A DNA stretch of 22,013 nucleotides from 73-13 sp035556395 (GTDB lineage: Bacteria > Actinomycetota > Actinomycetes > Actinomycetales > Microbacteriaceae): assembly GCA_035556395.1 (NCBI GenBank), contig DATMFB010000105.1, positions 1 to 22,013 on the forward strand, read 5' to 3'. A program made the translations under genes and the position numbers. The notes below the pieces were generated by a model, which was not told where the DNA came from, did no database searches, and saw only the letters and a list, made by a program, of their open reading frames with translations. Below are positions 7,843 to 17,800 of this stretch, piece by piece. The stretch's first letter is position 1; each line of letters opens with the position of its first letter.

Positions 7843-8056
7843 TGATTCGAACCCTTCGGTCTCCGGCAGACAGGCGGCGCCAAGACCCTATCCCGGGCCT
7901 CGACTCCTCGGCTCCGCCGGTGCCGGCTCCCGCGTGGCACACCCCAAACATGACGAAGGTCGGACCCATGTGCAGGTGATTTCTCGACCCGCAAATGAGG
8001 AGCTCGTGGCGGGTGCTCGCGGCGAGATGCCGCCACACCCCTCCTCGAGAGTCAAG
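7843..8056. other. Intergenic stretch between the LLM gene and the IS element
   Basis: No gene is recognised on either strand. A minus-strand frame stays open across it but has mixed codon use and no familiar motifs. It is either the upstream region of the LLM oxidoreductase or residue of sequence that once followed the truncated operon on the other side of the IS. Confidence 0.4.
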
Positions 8057-8080
8057 GGAGCCTGACCCGGTTTCCCGGAC
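8057..8080 (+). repeat. IS terminal inverted repeat, left
   Basis: Begins GGAGCCTGACCCGG and continues TTTCCCGGAC. It pairs with 9296-9319 with one mismatch, at the fourteenth base. Confidence 0.9.
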
Positions 8081-8096
8081 GGTTCTTGTGTGTTGA

Positions 8097-8978
8097 TCAT
8101 GCCGCGGTTGCGGCGGGGATGTGAGGTCGTTCGAACTCCACGCGACTGAGGTTGCCGAGGGCAGTGTGCCGGCGTGTCGGGTTGTAGAAGCCCTCGATCC
8201 ACTCGAACATCGCCGACTACAGCTCGGCCTGCGAGCCCCAGTTCGAGCGGTCGAGCAGCCCGCGTTGCATCGTCGACCAGAAGGACTCGATGAGCGCGTT
8301 GTCGACTGATGAGGCGTCGCGACCCATCGACCCGAGCAGGCCGGCTTGTCGGAGGCGGTGGCCGAAGAGCCAGGAGGTGTATTGCGCTCCCCTGTCGGCA
8401 TGAACCACGGTTCCGGGCTCGGGTCGGCGTCGCCAGCGTGCCATCTCGAGGGCGTCGACGACGATCTCGGCGGTGATCCGGTCCGAGATCGACCAGCCGA
8501 CGATCCGGCGGCTGAACGCGTCGGTGACGGCGGCGCAGTAGACCCACCTGTCTTTCGCGCGGTGCTGGGTGATGTCGCAGAACCAGAGCCGGTTCGGCGC
8601 ATCGGCGCAAAACCGCCGCTTCACGAGATCCTCGTGCGTCGCCGTGTCTGGCTTCCACCCGCGGCGTTTGCGACGGTGAGACACGCCGGTGAGGCCGTCG
8701 AGGCGCACGAGCCGGGCGACACGCTTCTTGCCGACATGGATGCCGAGCCCGAGCCGCAGCTCGGCGAGCACCCGGGGCGCCCCATAGGTGCCACGCGAGT
8801 CGCGGTGAACTTTCCGGATCGTCGTCGTGAGCGCTTCGTCCGCGACCGCGCGCGGCGATAGCGGACGAGACGCCCACTCGTAGTAGCCGGACGTCGAGAC
8901 GTTCAGGAACCGGCAGGCCACCGCGACGGGAACACCGTCCGCGGCGAGCTCTTGGACCAGCCGGAACCCTGTTCTGGG
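8097..8978 (-). pseudogene. IS3-family transposase orfB (DDE integrase core) with an internal amber stop
   Basis: The frame is read from about 8978, after the orfA end, to TGA at 8097-8099. It contains the N-terminal helical segment (FRLVQELAADGVPVAVACRF), an HTH-21-like region (RGTYGAPRVLAEL) and the rve core with all three catalytic acids: D in LWFCDITQHR, D in VHADRGAQYTS and E in NALIESFWSTM. A TAG at 8217-8219 interrupts the frame after the catalytic Glu. The next 39 codons (SAMFEWIEGFYNPTRRH and on) still match the normal transposase C-terminus. The stop is therefore a recent nonsense mutation that removes the last 40 residues. The enzyme is probably inactive unless read through. Confidence 0.85.
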
Positions 8979-9253
8979 AGCACGTTCTCCCTGGCGAAGT
9001 AGGCCGAGGCACGCTTGAGGATCTCGATCTCCATCTCCAGCACACGGTTTCGGCGACGCAGCTCGACGAGCTCCTTGTGCTCGTCGGAGGTGACCCCGGG
9101 CTTGCGGCCGGAATCGATCGCGTCGCGGTTCATCCAGTTCCGCAGGCACGACTCGCTGATCCCGAGATCACGAGCGGTCTGCGCGACGGAGTTGCCCTGG
9201 GCGACCAGATCCAGGGCACGACGCCGGAACTCCGGCGGGTGGGCAGCAGGCAT
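8903..9253 (-). CDS. IS3-family transposase orfA (HTH, leucine-zipper-like)
   Basis: About 116 residues from ATG 9253, with GGAAGGAG upstream; in-frame starts further upstream are possible. It shows the transposase-8 helix-turn-helix (EFRRRALDLVAQGNSVAQTA, DLGISESCLRNW) and a heptad-like coiled coil (ELVELRRRNRVLEMEIEILK), used for end binding and multimerisation. After FARENVLP the orfA frame runs on to a stop at 8903, while orfB continues in the -1 frame. The switch lies around 8961-8985, but I see no textbook A-AAA-AAG slippery string there. Confidence 0.88.
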   Translation of the reverse strand: MPAAHPPEFRRRALDLVAQGNSVAQTARDLGISESCLRNWMNRDAIDSGRKPGVTSDEHKELVELRRRNRVLEMEIEILKRASAYFARENVLPEQGSGWSKSSPRTVFPSRWPAGS

Positions 9254-9295
9254 TCCACGGACTCCTTCCGAGACGATCATCGCCTCACTCAAGGT

Positions 9296-9319
9296 GTCCG
9301 GGAAAGCGGGTCAGGCTCC
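9296..9319 (-). repeat. IS terminal inverted repeat, right
   Basis: On the minus strand it reads GGAGCCTGACCCGC then TTTCCCGGAC. One mismatch to the left repeat. Confidence 0.9.
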
Positions 9320-9486
9320 TTGTCTATCCCAGGCCACCCTTGCTGGAAGGACATGCCCGGTTCGACGTCAACGACGTACTTCCCGCTCGCCTCGCGGATC
9401 TTGCCGTTGCGCACTCCGTCGTCCTTGCCGACGAAGACAAGCTGCAACTCCTCCGGCCAGTTGATGCCGCCCGCGAACAACGACAC
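9320..9486 (-). pseudogene. Fourth gene of the defence-like operon, truncated by the IS
   Basis: A GTG at 9486 begins two nt after the TAG of the helicase gene, with GGAG five nt upstream. The frame encodes about 55 native residues: SLFAGGINWPEELQLVFVG, then GVRNGKIREASGKYVVDVEP and GMSFQQGWPG. It then runs into the inverted repeat of the IS and stops at 9289. I do not recognise the family. Spacing and ribosome binding site show that it was translated together with the helicase. The missing part does not reappear in recognisable form on the other side of the IS. Confidence 0.65.
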
Positions 9487-9488
9487 CG

Positions 9489-12400
9489 CTACTCCGCCTT
9501 CGTCCCCTCGACCGCCATCCAGGAGATGAGGCGCACATCGTCCAGCGCGATGGGCGGGAGCGGTTCGACCTTCTCGGCGGGCTGGATGCCGAACCCGTCG
9601 AGCACCTGGACAATCGCGGTCACGACGGCCTCCGGCTTCCCTGGCGTGCGCAGCGCACCTCGCATCGCCTTCCTCGCCTTGGCGGTCGGCACCGTGTTGA
9701 GCCGCTTGATCGTCTGGAGCTGTGCAGCTCCGAGGTGACCGCCCTTGTTTAGGATGACTTCGCGCGCATCTCGGAAGGACGCCGGGATCTCGGCGGCGAG
9801 GGCGTTCGGGTCGGTTGAGCGCATCCACTCGTCGTGCGCATCCTCCTGCGCGAGAGCCCATGCCTCGTATGCGGCGCGGAACGCTTCGTCGGGCAGAGAC
9901 CTGGGCCTGTCGGGTTTGCCGGGGTCTGCGGTGACGAGTGAAATCAGGGTGTCATCGACCACGACGCGCCCGTCTTCGTCGGCGATGGGCCGCCAAGCGT
10001 CGTCGGCGTTCACGTTGCGGAACCAGATGTGGCCCGTGTCGCCCATCTTCATGCAGAACACGAAGGCGCGGCCGGCGACGGCCGGGTTCACGAATCCGCT
10101 GCCGATACCGTAGGGCAGGTCTTCAAGCCGTCCGCGGAGCGCCTGGTCGGCGTCGAGCGCGTTAGCGAGCCGTCGCCGGTACTCCTCCCCCGATCCCGCG
10201 GCCGAGCCGCCACCCTGCTCGATAAGTTCCTCGATCTCGCCGACGATCGCGTCAGGGTCGTAATGCTCCTGCGGCGGGTAGTGCGAAACCCCTGGGAGCA
10301 CCTTCCCCGCGCCGATGGCGGCATCCGCCTGCCGAAGCTTGCGGATCAGGGTCTGCTCCAGCCCGAGGAACTCGTCAAGGTGCTCGGCCGGGAAGAACAC
10401 GTCGAGTTCGATCGACTTGTGCTGGCTGCCGATGCGGTCGACACGGCCGTGGCGCTGCACGATGCGCATCGGGTTCCACGGCAGGTCGTAGTTGACGATA
10501 TGTGCGGCCTGCTGGAGGTTCACGCCTTCGGCGATCACGTCGGTCGTCAGCAGAAGGTCGTAAAGGTCCGCCTCGACCGGAGTGCCGTCGTCTCGGAGTT
10601 GCCCGGCTGTGCGAGGCGCGAAGTTGGCGACCGCCTTCGCGCGGGTCGGCTGGTCGATGCCGCCGCGCTTGCCCGAGGCGAACTCTCCGATTACCGCGGG
10701 CGCGACCCGGCCGCGGTAGGCCGCGAGGGGCGAGCCGTCCGCCACGGCGTCCAGCGCGTCGGTGAGCCGCTCGTGCAAGTCGCGGATCGTGTCAGCGTAG
10801 GTGGAGAAGACGATGACCTTCCGCCGGTCGCCGCTGGGGGCGTTCGTCATGGCAGGCTTCTCGGCCTCGGCCGCGATCCGCTCCAGCTCGGTCAGCAACG
10901 CCGCGACTTTCGGCTCGCCGTCGTGCGCCGCCGCCTGAGCGAGCGACAGCAGGTGCCGGATCAGTACGAGGTCGCGCTCGACATCCGATGCCAACAACTC
11001 CGCGTCGTACAGCGCGGCGGGGGTGGCCTGATGCTCGGCGTCCTCGTCGAGACCGGCGACGATCTCGTCAAGGTCTTCCGACTCGGAGTTGACGTAGTCG
11101 CGCAGCGCCCCGCCGACGAGCACGGTGCCCTTGCCGAGCGCAGAGAGGAACGCCTCGTGGGTCTGGATGAGCACGCCGAACGTTCCGGCCAGTGCGGTCG
11201 GTGAAGATTCGAGCCGCTTGAGGAGCGCGGAGCGCAGCAGCCCCATGTTCGAGACCTCGGTCTTATTCAAATCCTCGGACTTCAGGTACCGGCTGGAAAC
11301 GTATCGCGCGAGCAGAAGCCGCCCTGGGTCGCCGCGGCGCACGCTGAACGACGCGACGTGCGCCTCATCGTCGGGGATATCGAGCGCGTAGGTGACCGCG
11401 TTCACCAGTGCTTCGCCGGGCTCATCGAGTTGATAGTCGACACGGCGTACGTCGGCGTCGGGGAACTCGACCGGGATCTTCTTGCCGCCAGGCCCAGCAA
11501 TCGTTTCGCCGCGATAGTTGTCCTTGACGAACGTCCTGGTCCGCCGCACCGCAACCTGATCCATCAGGTCGAACAGGTGTGCGGGCGTGAGCGCCTCGGG
11601 ATCGAGCGCCTGCGCATCGCGGATGTACTTGCGGATCGATGGGATGCCGATCGAAGCGAAACGCGCATCGTCACGGACGAAGTACTTGACCAGGGTCTCA
11701 AGGTCGATGAGCGAGTTGTTCACCGGCGTCGCGGTCAGCAGCACGACCTTCTTCGGGTGCCGCCCCGCGAGGATGATCCGATCCAGCGCCTCCGAACGCG
11801 CCGCGCCCGCGTTCCGTAGATTGTGCGCCTCGTCCACGATCACCAGCGCCGCATCCTCGGCACGCTCGTAGAAACCGACGTGCTCCGGATGCTCGGGGTC
11901 CATCCGGCTACGGATCTCCTCGTAGGAGTGCACCGAGACGCGGCGGGAGATGTCGTACCGCTCCAGCACCGGGTCCCACACCGACGCCTTCAGCGCGGCC
12001 GGAGCCGCGACCAGCACACGCTGCCGCTGCTCCTCCGTGGCCGCGGCAATCACTTCGAGCGCGAGGAAGGTCTTGCCGAGCCCCACCTCGTCGGCGACGA
12101 GCACGCCCCCGATCTCGTCCAGCAGCCTACGCATCCGCTTCACGCCGTCCGCCTGGAACCGGGTCAGCTCGAATCTCGTGGGACCGGCCTGCTCATCATC
12201 GAGGTGCTCTCCGTATCGGGCGAGCAGCATTCGAAGGAAGACGCTCCACGGCGTGTGCTCAGCCCACAGCGGCTCGTACAACCCGGCGAGGTCGAAGGCT
12301 TCGGAGTCGGCCCAGCACTCCTCGAACCAGTCGATGACCTGCGGCGTCGACCCGTGCTGCCCGGATGCGCCCACGTTCAGCTCGGCGTTGCGCGTGAGCC

Positions 12401-12917
12401 CGGCGTAGGTCAGGTTCGACGAGCCTGCGAGATAGGCAGGATGCGTCGGATGGTGGCTGATGAACGCTTTGCCGTGCAGGAAGCCGCCCGTGTAGCGGCG
12501 GATCTCCACGACCGGCTCGCCACGCTCGTCGGCGGCGCGCAGCCAGGCCACGAGGCGCTTCGCCGACTGTGTCGCCTTCAGTTCGAAGCCGAGCGCGTCG
12601 CGCTCCGCTTTCAGCCAGCGCACATGATCGGTCAGCGCCGCATCGAGCCGCTTCTGGAGCGTCGCGTCGGCATCCACCGGCAGCAACGGATCGGGCAGCG
12701 GATCAGCGCCAAGCAGGATGCGAAGGCGCGGCAGCTTCTCCAGTTCGTCGGCGAGCAGCAGGAAGCCCGCTGGGTTGACGTAGGCCGTCGCAATCGCCGC
12801 GCTCGGCGGCACCGCAAGCGCCTCCCGGTTCACCCGGAATAGGCGACGCACCTCCTCACGCACCGTCATCGGCGGCGCGATCCGGTTCGTCGCGAACGCG
12901 GGCAGCTGCTCGGTCAC
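9489..12917 (-). CDS. PLD-domain SNF2-family helicase (defence-associated)
   Basis: A 1142-residue protein from GTG 12917, with GAGAGG ten nt upstream; a longer frame from 12959 has no ribosome binding site. The N-terminus is phospholipase D-like: FLHGKAFI (H148-K150) and AGSSNLTYAG (about 164-173), one HxK half-site of the kind found in PLD nucleases. An SF2/SNF2 motor follows: DEVGLGKT Walker A (276-283), DEAH (362-365), LLTATPVNNS (394-403), motif V TTDVIAEGVNLQ (791-802) and motif VI QRHGRVDRIGS (821-831). The C-terminal 250 residues are not recognised. Comparable PLD-SNF2 or SNF2 proteins occur in DISARM (DrmD), Dpd and similar systems, where they move along DNA. It is third in the operon, four nt after the DUF262-DUF1524 gene. 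Confidence 0.9.
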   Translation of the reverse strand: MTEQLPAFATNRIAPPMTVREEVRRLFRVNREALAVPPSAAIATAYVNPAGFLLLADELEKLPRLRILLGADPLPDPLLPVDADATLQKRLDAALTDHVRWLKAERDALGFELKATQSAKRLVAWLRAADERGEPVVEIRRYTGGFLHGKAFISHHPTHPAYLAGSSNLTYAGLTRNAELNVGASGQHGSTPQVIDWFEECWADSEAFDLAGLYEPLWAEHTPWSVFLRMLLARYGEHLDDEQAGPTRFELTRFQADGVKRMRRLLDEIGGVLVADEVGLGKTFLALEVIAAATEEQRQRVLVAAPAALKASVWDPVLERYDISRRVSVHSYEEIRSRMDPEHPEHVGFYERAEDAALVIVDEAHNLRNAGAARSEALDRIILAGRHPKKVVLLTATPVNNSLIDLETLVKYFVRDDARFASIGIPSIRKYIRDAQALDPEALTPAHLFDLMDQVAVRRTRTFVKDNYRGETIAGPGGKKIPVEFPDADVRRVDYQLDEPGEALVNAVTYALDIPDDEAHVASFSVRRGDPGRLLLARYVSSRYLKSEDLNKTEVSNMGLLRSALLKRLESSPTALAGTFGVLIQTHEAFLSALGKGTVLVGGALRDYVNSESEDLDEIVAGLDEDAEHQATPAALYDAELLASDVERDLVLIRHLLSLAQAAAHDGEPKVAALLTELERIAAEAEKPAMTNAPSGDRRKVIVFSTYADTIRDLHERLTDALDAVADGSPLAAYRGRVAPAVIGEFASGKRGGIDQPTRAKAVANFAPRTAGQLRDDGTPVEADLYDLLLTTDVIAEGVNLQQAAHIVNYDLPWNPMRIVQRHGRVDRIGSQHKSIELDVFFPAEHLDEFLGLEQTLIRKLRQADAAIGAGKVLPGVSHYPPQEHYDPDAIVGEIEELIEQGGGSAAGSGEEYRRRLANALDADQALRGRLEDLPYGIGSGFVNPAVAGRAFVFCMKMGDTGHIWFRNVNADDAWRPIADEDGRVVVDDTLISLVTADPGKPDRPRSLPDEAFRAAYEAWALAQEDAHDEWMRSTDPNALAAEIPASFRDAREVILNKGGHLGAAQLQTIKRLNTVPTAKARKAMRGALRTPGKPEAVVTAIVQVLDGFGIQPAEKVEPLPPIALDDVRLISWMAVEGTKAE

Positions 12918-12921
12918 TCGA

Positions 12922-14808
12922 CTAGGACCTCTCACGTTCGATCTGCTGACGGGTCTCATCCGGGCCGGGCCAGACCGCGATGATCGCTTCCGTCAGCTGC
13001 GTCGCGCGAGCCTCGATGTCATCGTCAGTCCAGGCCAGCGGATGAGCATCGACGATCTGCTTGTTGAGGACGAGCAGACTGAAGGTGTTCAACAGCGACC
13101 GCTTGCCCTGGCCTTCGTGGCCTCCCTGCTTGAGCCCGACAGACTCCGCGTCGAGCCAAGGCCGGTGTCGGAGCGAGCTGTTCAGTGATTGCGTGATGAG
13201 CGTCAGGTTCCCGATCGAATTCACGAGGACGTCGCGGCGCGCCTCCGCTTGCGGGTCGAGCTTCGGTTCCGGGTTCCAGAAGGTGCGCCATTCTCGGGGC
13301 ATGACGTGCTCGATCGACAATCCGGACGGCACCGCCACCTGTTCGTGTTTGGCAGTCGATCGGAGGTATTGCTCCACCGCGGAGAGCACCGCGCGGATAC
13401 GTGACTGCTTGAGCGAGTTGTAGATCTTCTGCCCAGGCATGCGCGCGCGCATCTCCTGATCGCTCGGCCAGTAGCGCGACTCCGCGGTCTGCGACGAGAG
13501 GAACGTGCGCAAGACGTCACCCGCGCGCGCCGGATCTACGGCCGCGAGCTCCTTGAGGACGGCGATCATGAGCCGGTTCACGTCGTTGTCGATGCGGAGC
13601 AGCGCACGGCGCGTTGCCCAGCTCTCCAGCGCACCGAGTCCGATCGCTACCTGATCCTCGGGAACACGGTGGTTCTTCGAGATGAACCAGAGGAACGCGG
13701 GCGTTGTGGCCGCAAGCTCCATCGCTTCGACGACTTGATATCGGTACCGTCCGGCAGGGGTGTCCCTCCCAAGGTCGTCGAGACTCCGGTACGTGTCGGC
13801 ATCGGCCCGAAGCTCGCGGAGGAATGTCTCGGCCGCGGCGACATCGGTCATTCGCTTGTCTGCGTATTCCGTGAACTTCCGGAACGCGAGTTCGGAGGTG
13901 ACTTCGTCGAAGGTGCACATCGTGAGCCAGTACTGCAGGAAGATGTCGATTCGGGAACGGCTCACGCGACCCTGGGCGATCTCGTCGCGCCACCAGTCGC
14001 CGTCGAAGTCGTCCCAGATCGTGTCTGACCACACATCGACGTCGGCACCAAGCTCGATACCTCGGCGGAATACCCAGTTCTTGATGAGATCTGCCTTGAG
14101 CAGTGGCGTACCGCGGTCGTTCAGGGTCTCGAAGATCAGTTGCGAGTCCTCGTCGTCGCTGAGGTCGATGGAAACGAGCATTAGCCGGTTCATCAGAGTT
14201 TCGCTGAGTTGCGTGACGCGGTCATCCTGCGTGCCCGGCACGATAACGTCCGGCGCTACCGGGACACCCGCGATCCAACCACGGGCTCGCTCCTTAAAGA
14301 ACGCGTGTGCGTCCGAAATCAGGCTCGGTCCCATGGGCGCCGGCGATGCGGGGTCCATCGCGTGAGCGAACGCCGGCCGATCGAGTCGCGACGGCCAGAG
14401 CTTGAATCTCTCTGGCTGGCCGGCGAACTCGGGTGCGGGGTTCAGGATGAGGTCCTCAAGCCGGACGGCTTCGCGGGCGTACCCGAGTTCAGAGACGATC
14501 TCCTGCACCGCGTCGAGCAGCAGTTGCAGCGTGGTGAGGCGCTGCTGCCCATCGATCACGTCGAGGCGGCTAACCCCCGAGGATGAGGACTTCTTCGCTT
14601 CAAACACGACAGCCCCGAGAAAGTGGCTCGCCGCGGACTTCGCATCGCCGCTTGGGATGTTGCTCTCCGCGACGCGCACTACGTCATCCCACAGCGGGGC
14701 CCACTGATCTTCCTTGTTCCACACGTACGGTCGCTGGAACACGGGAATCTCATAGTGTTGTCTCCCGTCGAAGAGCACGCGGGCATTCGCCTTCCGGGCC
14801 TCGAGCAT
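12922..14808 (-). CDS. DUF262-DUF1524 protein (GmrSD/SspE-like DNA restriction factor)
   Basis: A 628-residue protein from ATG 14808. The start overlaps the methyltransferase stop as TGATG and has GGAAGGA upstream. The N-terminal DUF262 (ParB/sulfiredoxin-like NTPase fold) is shown by YEIPVFQRPYVW (19-30), DVIDGQQRLTTLQ (83-95) and IFETLNDRGTPLLKADLIKN (about 225-245). The C-terminal DUF1524 has SIEHVMPREW followed by NSIGNLTLITQSLNSSL, the His-Me finger nuclease pattern. In GmrSD and SspE the two domains couple NTP hydrolysis and sensing of modified DNA to cleavage or nicking. With a methyltransferase directly upstream, this protein is the probable effector whose activity is set by host or phage modification. 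Confidence 0.92.
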   Translation of the reverse strand: MLEARKANARVLFDGRQHYEIPVFQRPYVWNKEDQWAPLWDDVVRVAESNIPSGDAKSAASHFLGAVVFEAKKSSSSGVSRLDVIDGQQRLTTLQLLLDAVQEIVSELGYAREAVRLEDLILNPAPEFAGQPERFKLWPSRLDRPAFAHAMDPASPAPMGPSLISDAHAFFKERARGWIAGVPVAPDVIVPGTQDDRVTQLSETLMNRLMLVSIDLSDDEDSQLIFETLNDRGTPLLKADLIKNWVFRRGIELGADVDVWSDTIWDDFDGDWWRDEIAQGRVSRSRIDIFLQYWLTMCTFDEVTSELAFRKFTEYADKRMTDVAAAETFLRELRADADTYRSLDDLGRDTPAGRYRYQVVEAMELAATTPAFLWFISKNHRVPEDQVAIGLGALESWATRRALLRIDNDVNRLMIAVLKELAAVDPARAGDVLRTFLSSQTAESRYWPSDQEMRARMPGQKIYNSLKQSRIRAVLSAVEQYLRSTAKHEQVAVPSGLSIEHVMPREWRTFWNPEPKLDPQAEARRDVLVNSIGNLTLITQSLNSSLRHRPWLDAESVGLKQGGHEGQGKRSLLNTFSLLVLNKQIVDAHPLAWTDDDIEARATQLTEAIIAVWPGPDETRQQIERERS

Positions 14809-17800
14809 CAGGCATCCTTCCACTGGTCGTAATACGCGAGCACACGTTCCAGCCGCGCGGCGTAGTCCCAGCCGCGATGGAACGTCGCAAAGACGTGCTC
14901 CACCTGCTCCCGCGTCAGCCCGTAGAGGAGCGACACGAGCGCGTCGAGTTCCGCGATCAGCTCAGACTTCGTCGGCTCGTCGTTGGCCGTTCCAACCTCC
15001 ACGCCGACTTCGGCGGCCCATTCCGTAAAACGATCATCTGTCGCAGACAGTCGTCCTGCAGCGCTGATCACCCGATTGGCGAGTAGCGACTCAGGCTTCA
15101 GCTCAGGGATGGGAAAGGCCTTCAGGATGAAGAAGTTGAGACTGAGCTCGACGAATCGCCGCGCGTACCAGTCGAGCGGAATCGACGCCAAGACCCCCAA
15201 CAAGAAAGCCTCCGCGCGACTGTCCCGCATGCGGTTGAACAGGAACGGTGCCTTGTTGGTGAGAACCGCGGGTGGGACGAGCGCCGCAATCACGGTCCGC
15301 TGGTTTGTCTGGTTAGTGATATCCCGGAATGCGATGCGCGGCTGCTGATAGGGCATGCGGCCGCCACTGATCAGTGCCTCGGCGTCAACACCGAAAAATG
15401 CCGACGAAGAAGTGCGCGCCTGGCGTCGAAGCTTCTCACTGGCGCGCGGGCCAACGATCTCGGAACTCGCCGAACCGTGTGCTCTTCCAGCGGACGGCGC
15501 CCAGAGGTCGAAGGAGGCACCCTTGAGAACAAGAAGCTCCTTAGTGAAATCGCCAACAGACCACAGAGCAGCATCAATGGTCTGATTGAAATCACCCTGA
15601 ACAGGGACAAAATCCATATCCGTGCGTGACGCGCCAAGACTGGGAGACTTCCTGAGTTGCAAGAAGACACCAGCACTTTCGGGCACGGGTAGGAGCGGAA
15701 ACGAAAGCGCTTCTGACCACGCGCGCAACTCATCGTTGGACACCTTCACTGCTTCGCTCTCAAGCGCGGCACTCATCGCGGCTTCGCTCGCGAAAGGGCC
15801 AGCAATCGCAGTACGTGCCGAAGCCCCCCTGGCACAAGTAACCAAGGCGATTGAGTACTGGCCGTGCACATCCTTGAACACCCACTGAGCTGTGTTCAGC
15901 AGCGTGGTGACACTTACAAAACTCCCGTGCGAGATCACCGCTCGACGCCAGTCCGCGGTGCCCAGCGCCGAGGTCGCAGTCCTCGGAAGGACAACGGCAA
16001 AGCGCCCCCCGTTCCTGACTAGGCTGTCGAACCGCCAACAAAACGCCTTGTAAAGGTCCGCATGTCCCTTCTCAAGGCCTGGGAAAGGCCCCTTTGCAAG
16101 AACGCTTCGAAGCGCATCTGTACGAGTCCGCTCAGCGACCATCTGAGCGACGAGATCAGGTCTCGAATCGCGGTATTGCTCGATCAGCTCCTTTTGCCGC
16201 TCCACGGCCCATCCCTTCAGACCCGGGAATCGCAGGGTCCAAAACTTGATCTCTTCGTAGACAAGTTCTTCCCACGGGGGGTTGCCAACCAGCACGTCAA
16301 ACCCCGGCCGGTCACGAAGAAACACCTCGGGAAACAAATACGGCATGTGCGCAGGCTGGAGCGGATTGACGGCTTCGCGCACTTCACGCATCGCTGCGAG
16401 CGTGACGAACTGCTCGGCGTCCCACGCCTCGTCGATCGTCACTCCGAGGCGCTTGGCGACGGCCACGTCGAAGATCGCCTTGGCCGGGGCCGCTGCGTCG
16501 CGTGCCTTCGCCAGCATCTCCGCACCCGCAGCGACTTCGGACTTGTCGGCTTCGGAGGCGTTCGCGTAGTCGATGAGGAGGTCGCGTGCGGCCGTCAGCG
16601 GCTCGCGGATGATCTGCTCGAACAGGCCGTCGGCCTTCAGGGCGTCCATCGCCTCGTCGATGGTGCCGATGCCGGTGAGGGAGTTGGCGAGGACGAGGCC
16701 GTGGTCGAGGCTCGACATCGGCAGGCCGGGCACAAAGGTGTGAATCCAAAGGGCGAGCTGCGACAGCTCCACGGCGAGCGGGTTGATGTCGAGGCCGTAG
16801 ATGCAGCGGCGGGCCACCTGGCGGCGAAGGAGCTGGCCGTCGGTGATCGCCTTCGCCCCGTCGGTGTCCTGCCCGAGCGCCTCGCGCGCCTTCTCCGCGA
16901 GCCGGGCGAGTTCGGCGCGAACGCCGGGCACCTCGGTGGCGGTGAGAAAGTCGCGCATCCCACGCTCGATCTTGTCCACGGCCGCGACGAGGAAGTGCGC
17001 GGAGCCCATTGCGAGGTCGGCGACGCGGAAGTCGAAGAAGGCGTCGGCGGCCTGGCGTTCCTTGCCCTCGTCCATGAGGGTCTTGATCCGGTCGAGGTGG
17101 GCCTTCAGCGCGGGCTCGACCGAACGCTCGATGAGGTGGTCGACGACGATCTTCGGCGTGTAGTACGAGCCGGTTGCCTTGCGCTCCCCAGAGGCGGAGT
17201 GGAAGTACGGGCGACCCGCGGGCGCGACGATCTCGTCGTCGTCCTTCGCGGGGACGTATGCGCCGTTCCGGTCGACGGTGAGGTGCTGCTCGGCGAGCGA
17301 GAGGCTGGATTCCAGCAGTCCCTCGTAGATGGTGCCGAACTCGCGTACCTGGAGGCTGCGGAAGTCGACCGGCCCCCAGGTCTGGTCGACGGTCTCCTCG
17401 CTGAGAAGCTCCTGGAGGGCGGGGCCGATCACGCTGTCGGTGAGCTTGACGCGCGACAGCAGAGCGCCTTCTTCGGTGGCTGGGTCGAACAGGCTGCCAC
17501 CGTAGGCGGGCACCTCCCAGCGGGAGTTGCCCTGGAAGATGACGTCCCACACCTGGGTGAGGTCTGACCAGATCGCTGCCGACTCGGTGGAGAATTGATC
17601 GGGTCCGGTACCGATTTCGCGGGTGATGAACGCCTGGAGCGAGTTCGCGTCGTAGTGGTCGTTGCGGCCCGCGGGCAGCAACTCGGTGGCTTCGCCGTAT
17701 GCCTGGAACAGCATCCGGAACAGGATGCGCATCGTGAGGTGGTACGCGGTCTGGAGTCCGTGCGCGTCGAGCGCGAGCCCGAGCGTCGGGAGCTGGTCGG

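Larger units (their letters stand above)
8057..9319 (-). mobile_element. IS3-family insertion sequence (about 1263 bp)
   Basis: The element is bounded by 24-bp terminal inverted repeats (8057-8080 and 9296-9319) that match at 23 of 24 positions. It contains an HTH orfA and a DDE orfB in a -1 frame relation, the layout of IS3-family elements, and its length is typical. No flanking 3-5 bp direct repeat is visible: the left flank ends in tcaag, the right flank begins ttgtc. That points to deletion or recombination next to the element after insertion. The right end interrupts the fourth gene of the defence-like operon. Confidence 0.93.

Noticed and set aside
7843..7870. T-arm-like GGTTCGAATC before the LLM oxidoreductase gene as a tRNA remnant
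   Set aside because: No matching acceptor or anticodon stem nearby. The sequence is simply the ribosome binding site region of that gene.
8961..8985. Classical A-AAA-AAG slippery site for the IS3 frameshift
   Set aside because: The orfA/orfB frames differ by -1 as expected, but the switch region reads CTCCCAGAACAGGG, without an A-rich heptamer, so the frameshift mechanism is not claimed.
10029..11204. A 391-codon plus-strand open frame opposite the helicase
   Set aside because: Same reason: it mirrors the helicase coding strand and has the Arg/Val-rich composition typical of antisense frames in GC-rich genes.
16062..17567. A 501-codon plus-strand open frame opposite the methyltransferase
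   Set aside because: It is an antisense shadow of a high-GC gene whose protein has clear catalytic motifs. The plus-strand translation has no recognisable domain.
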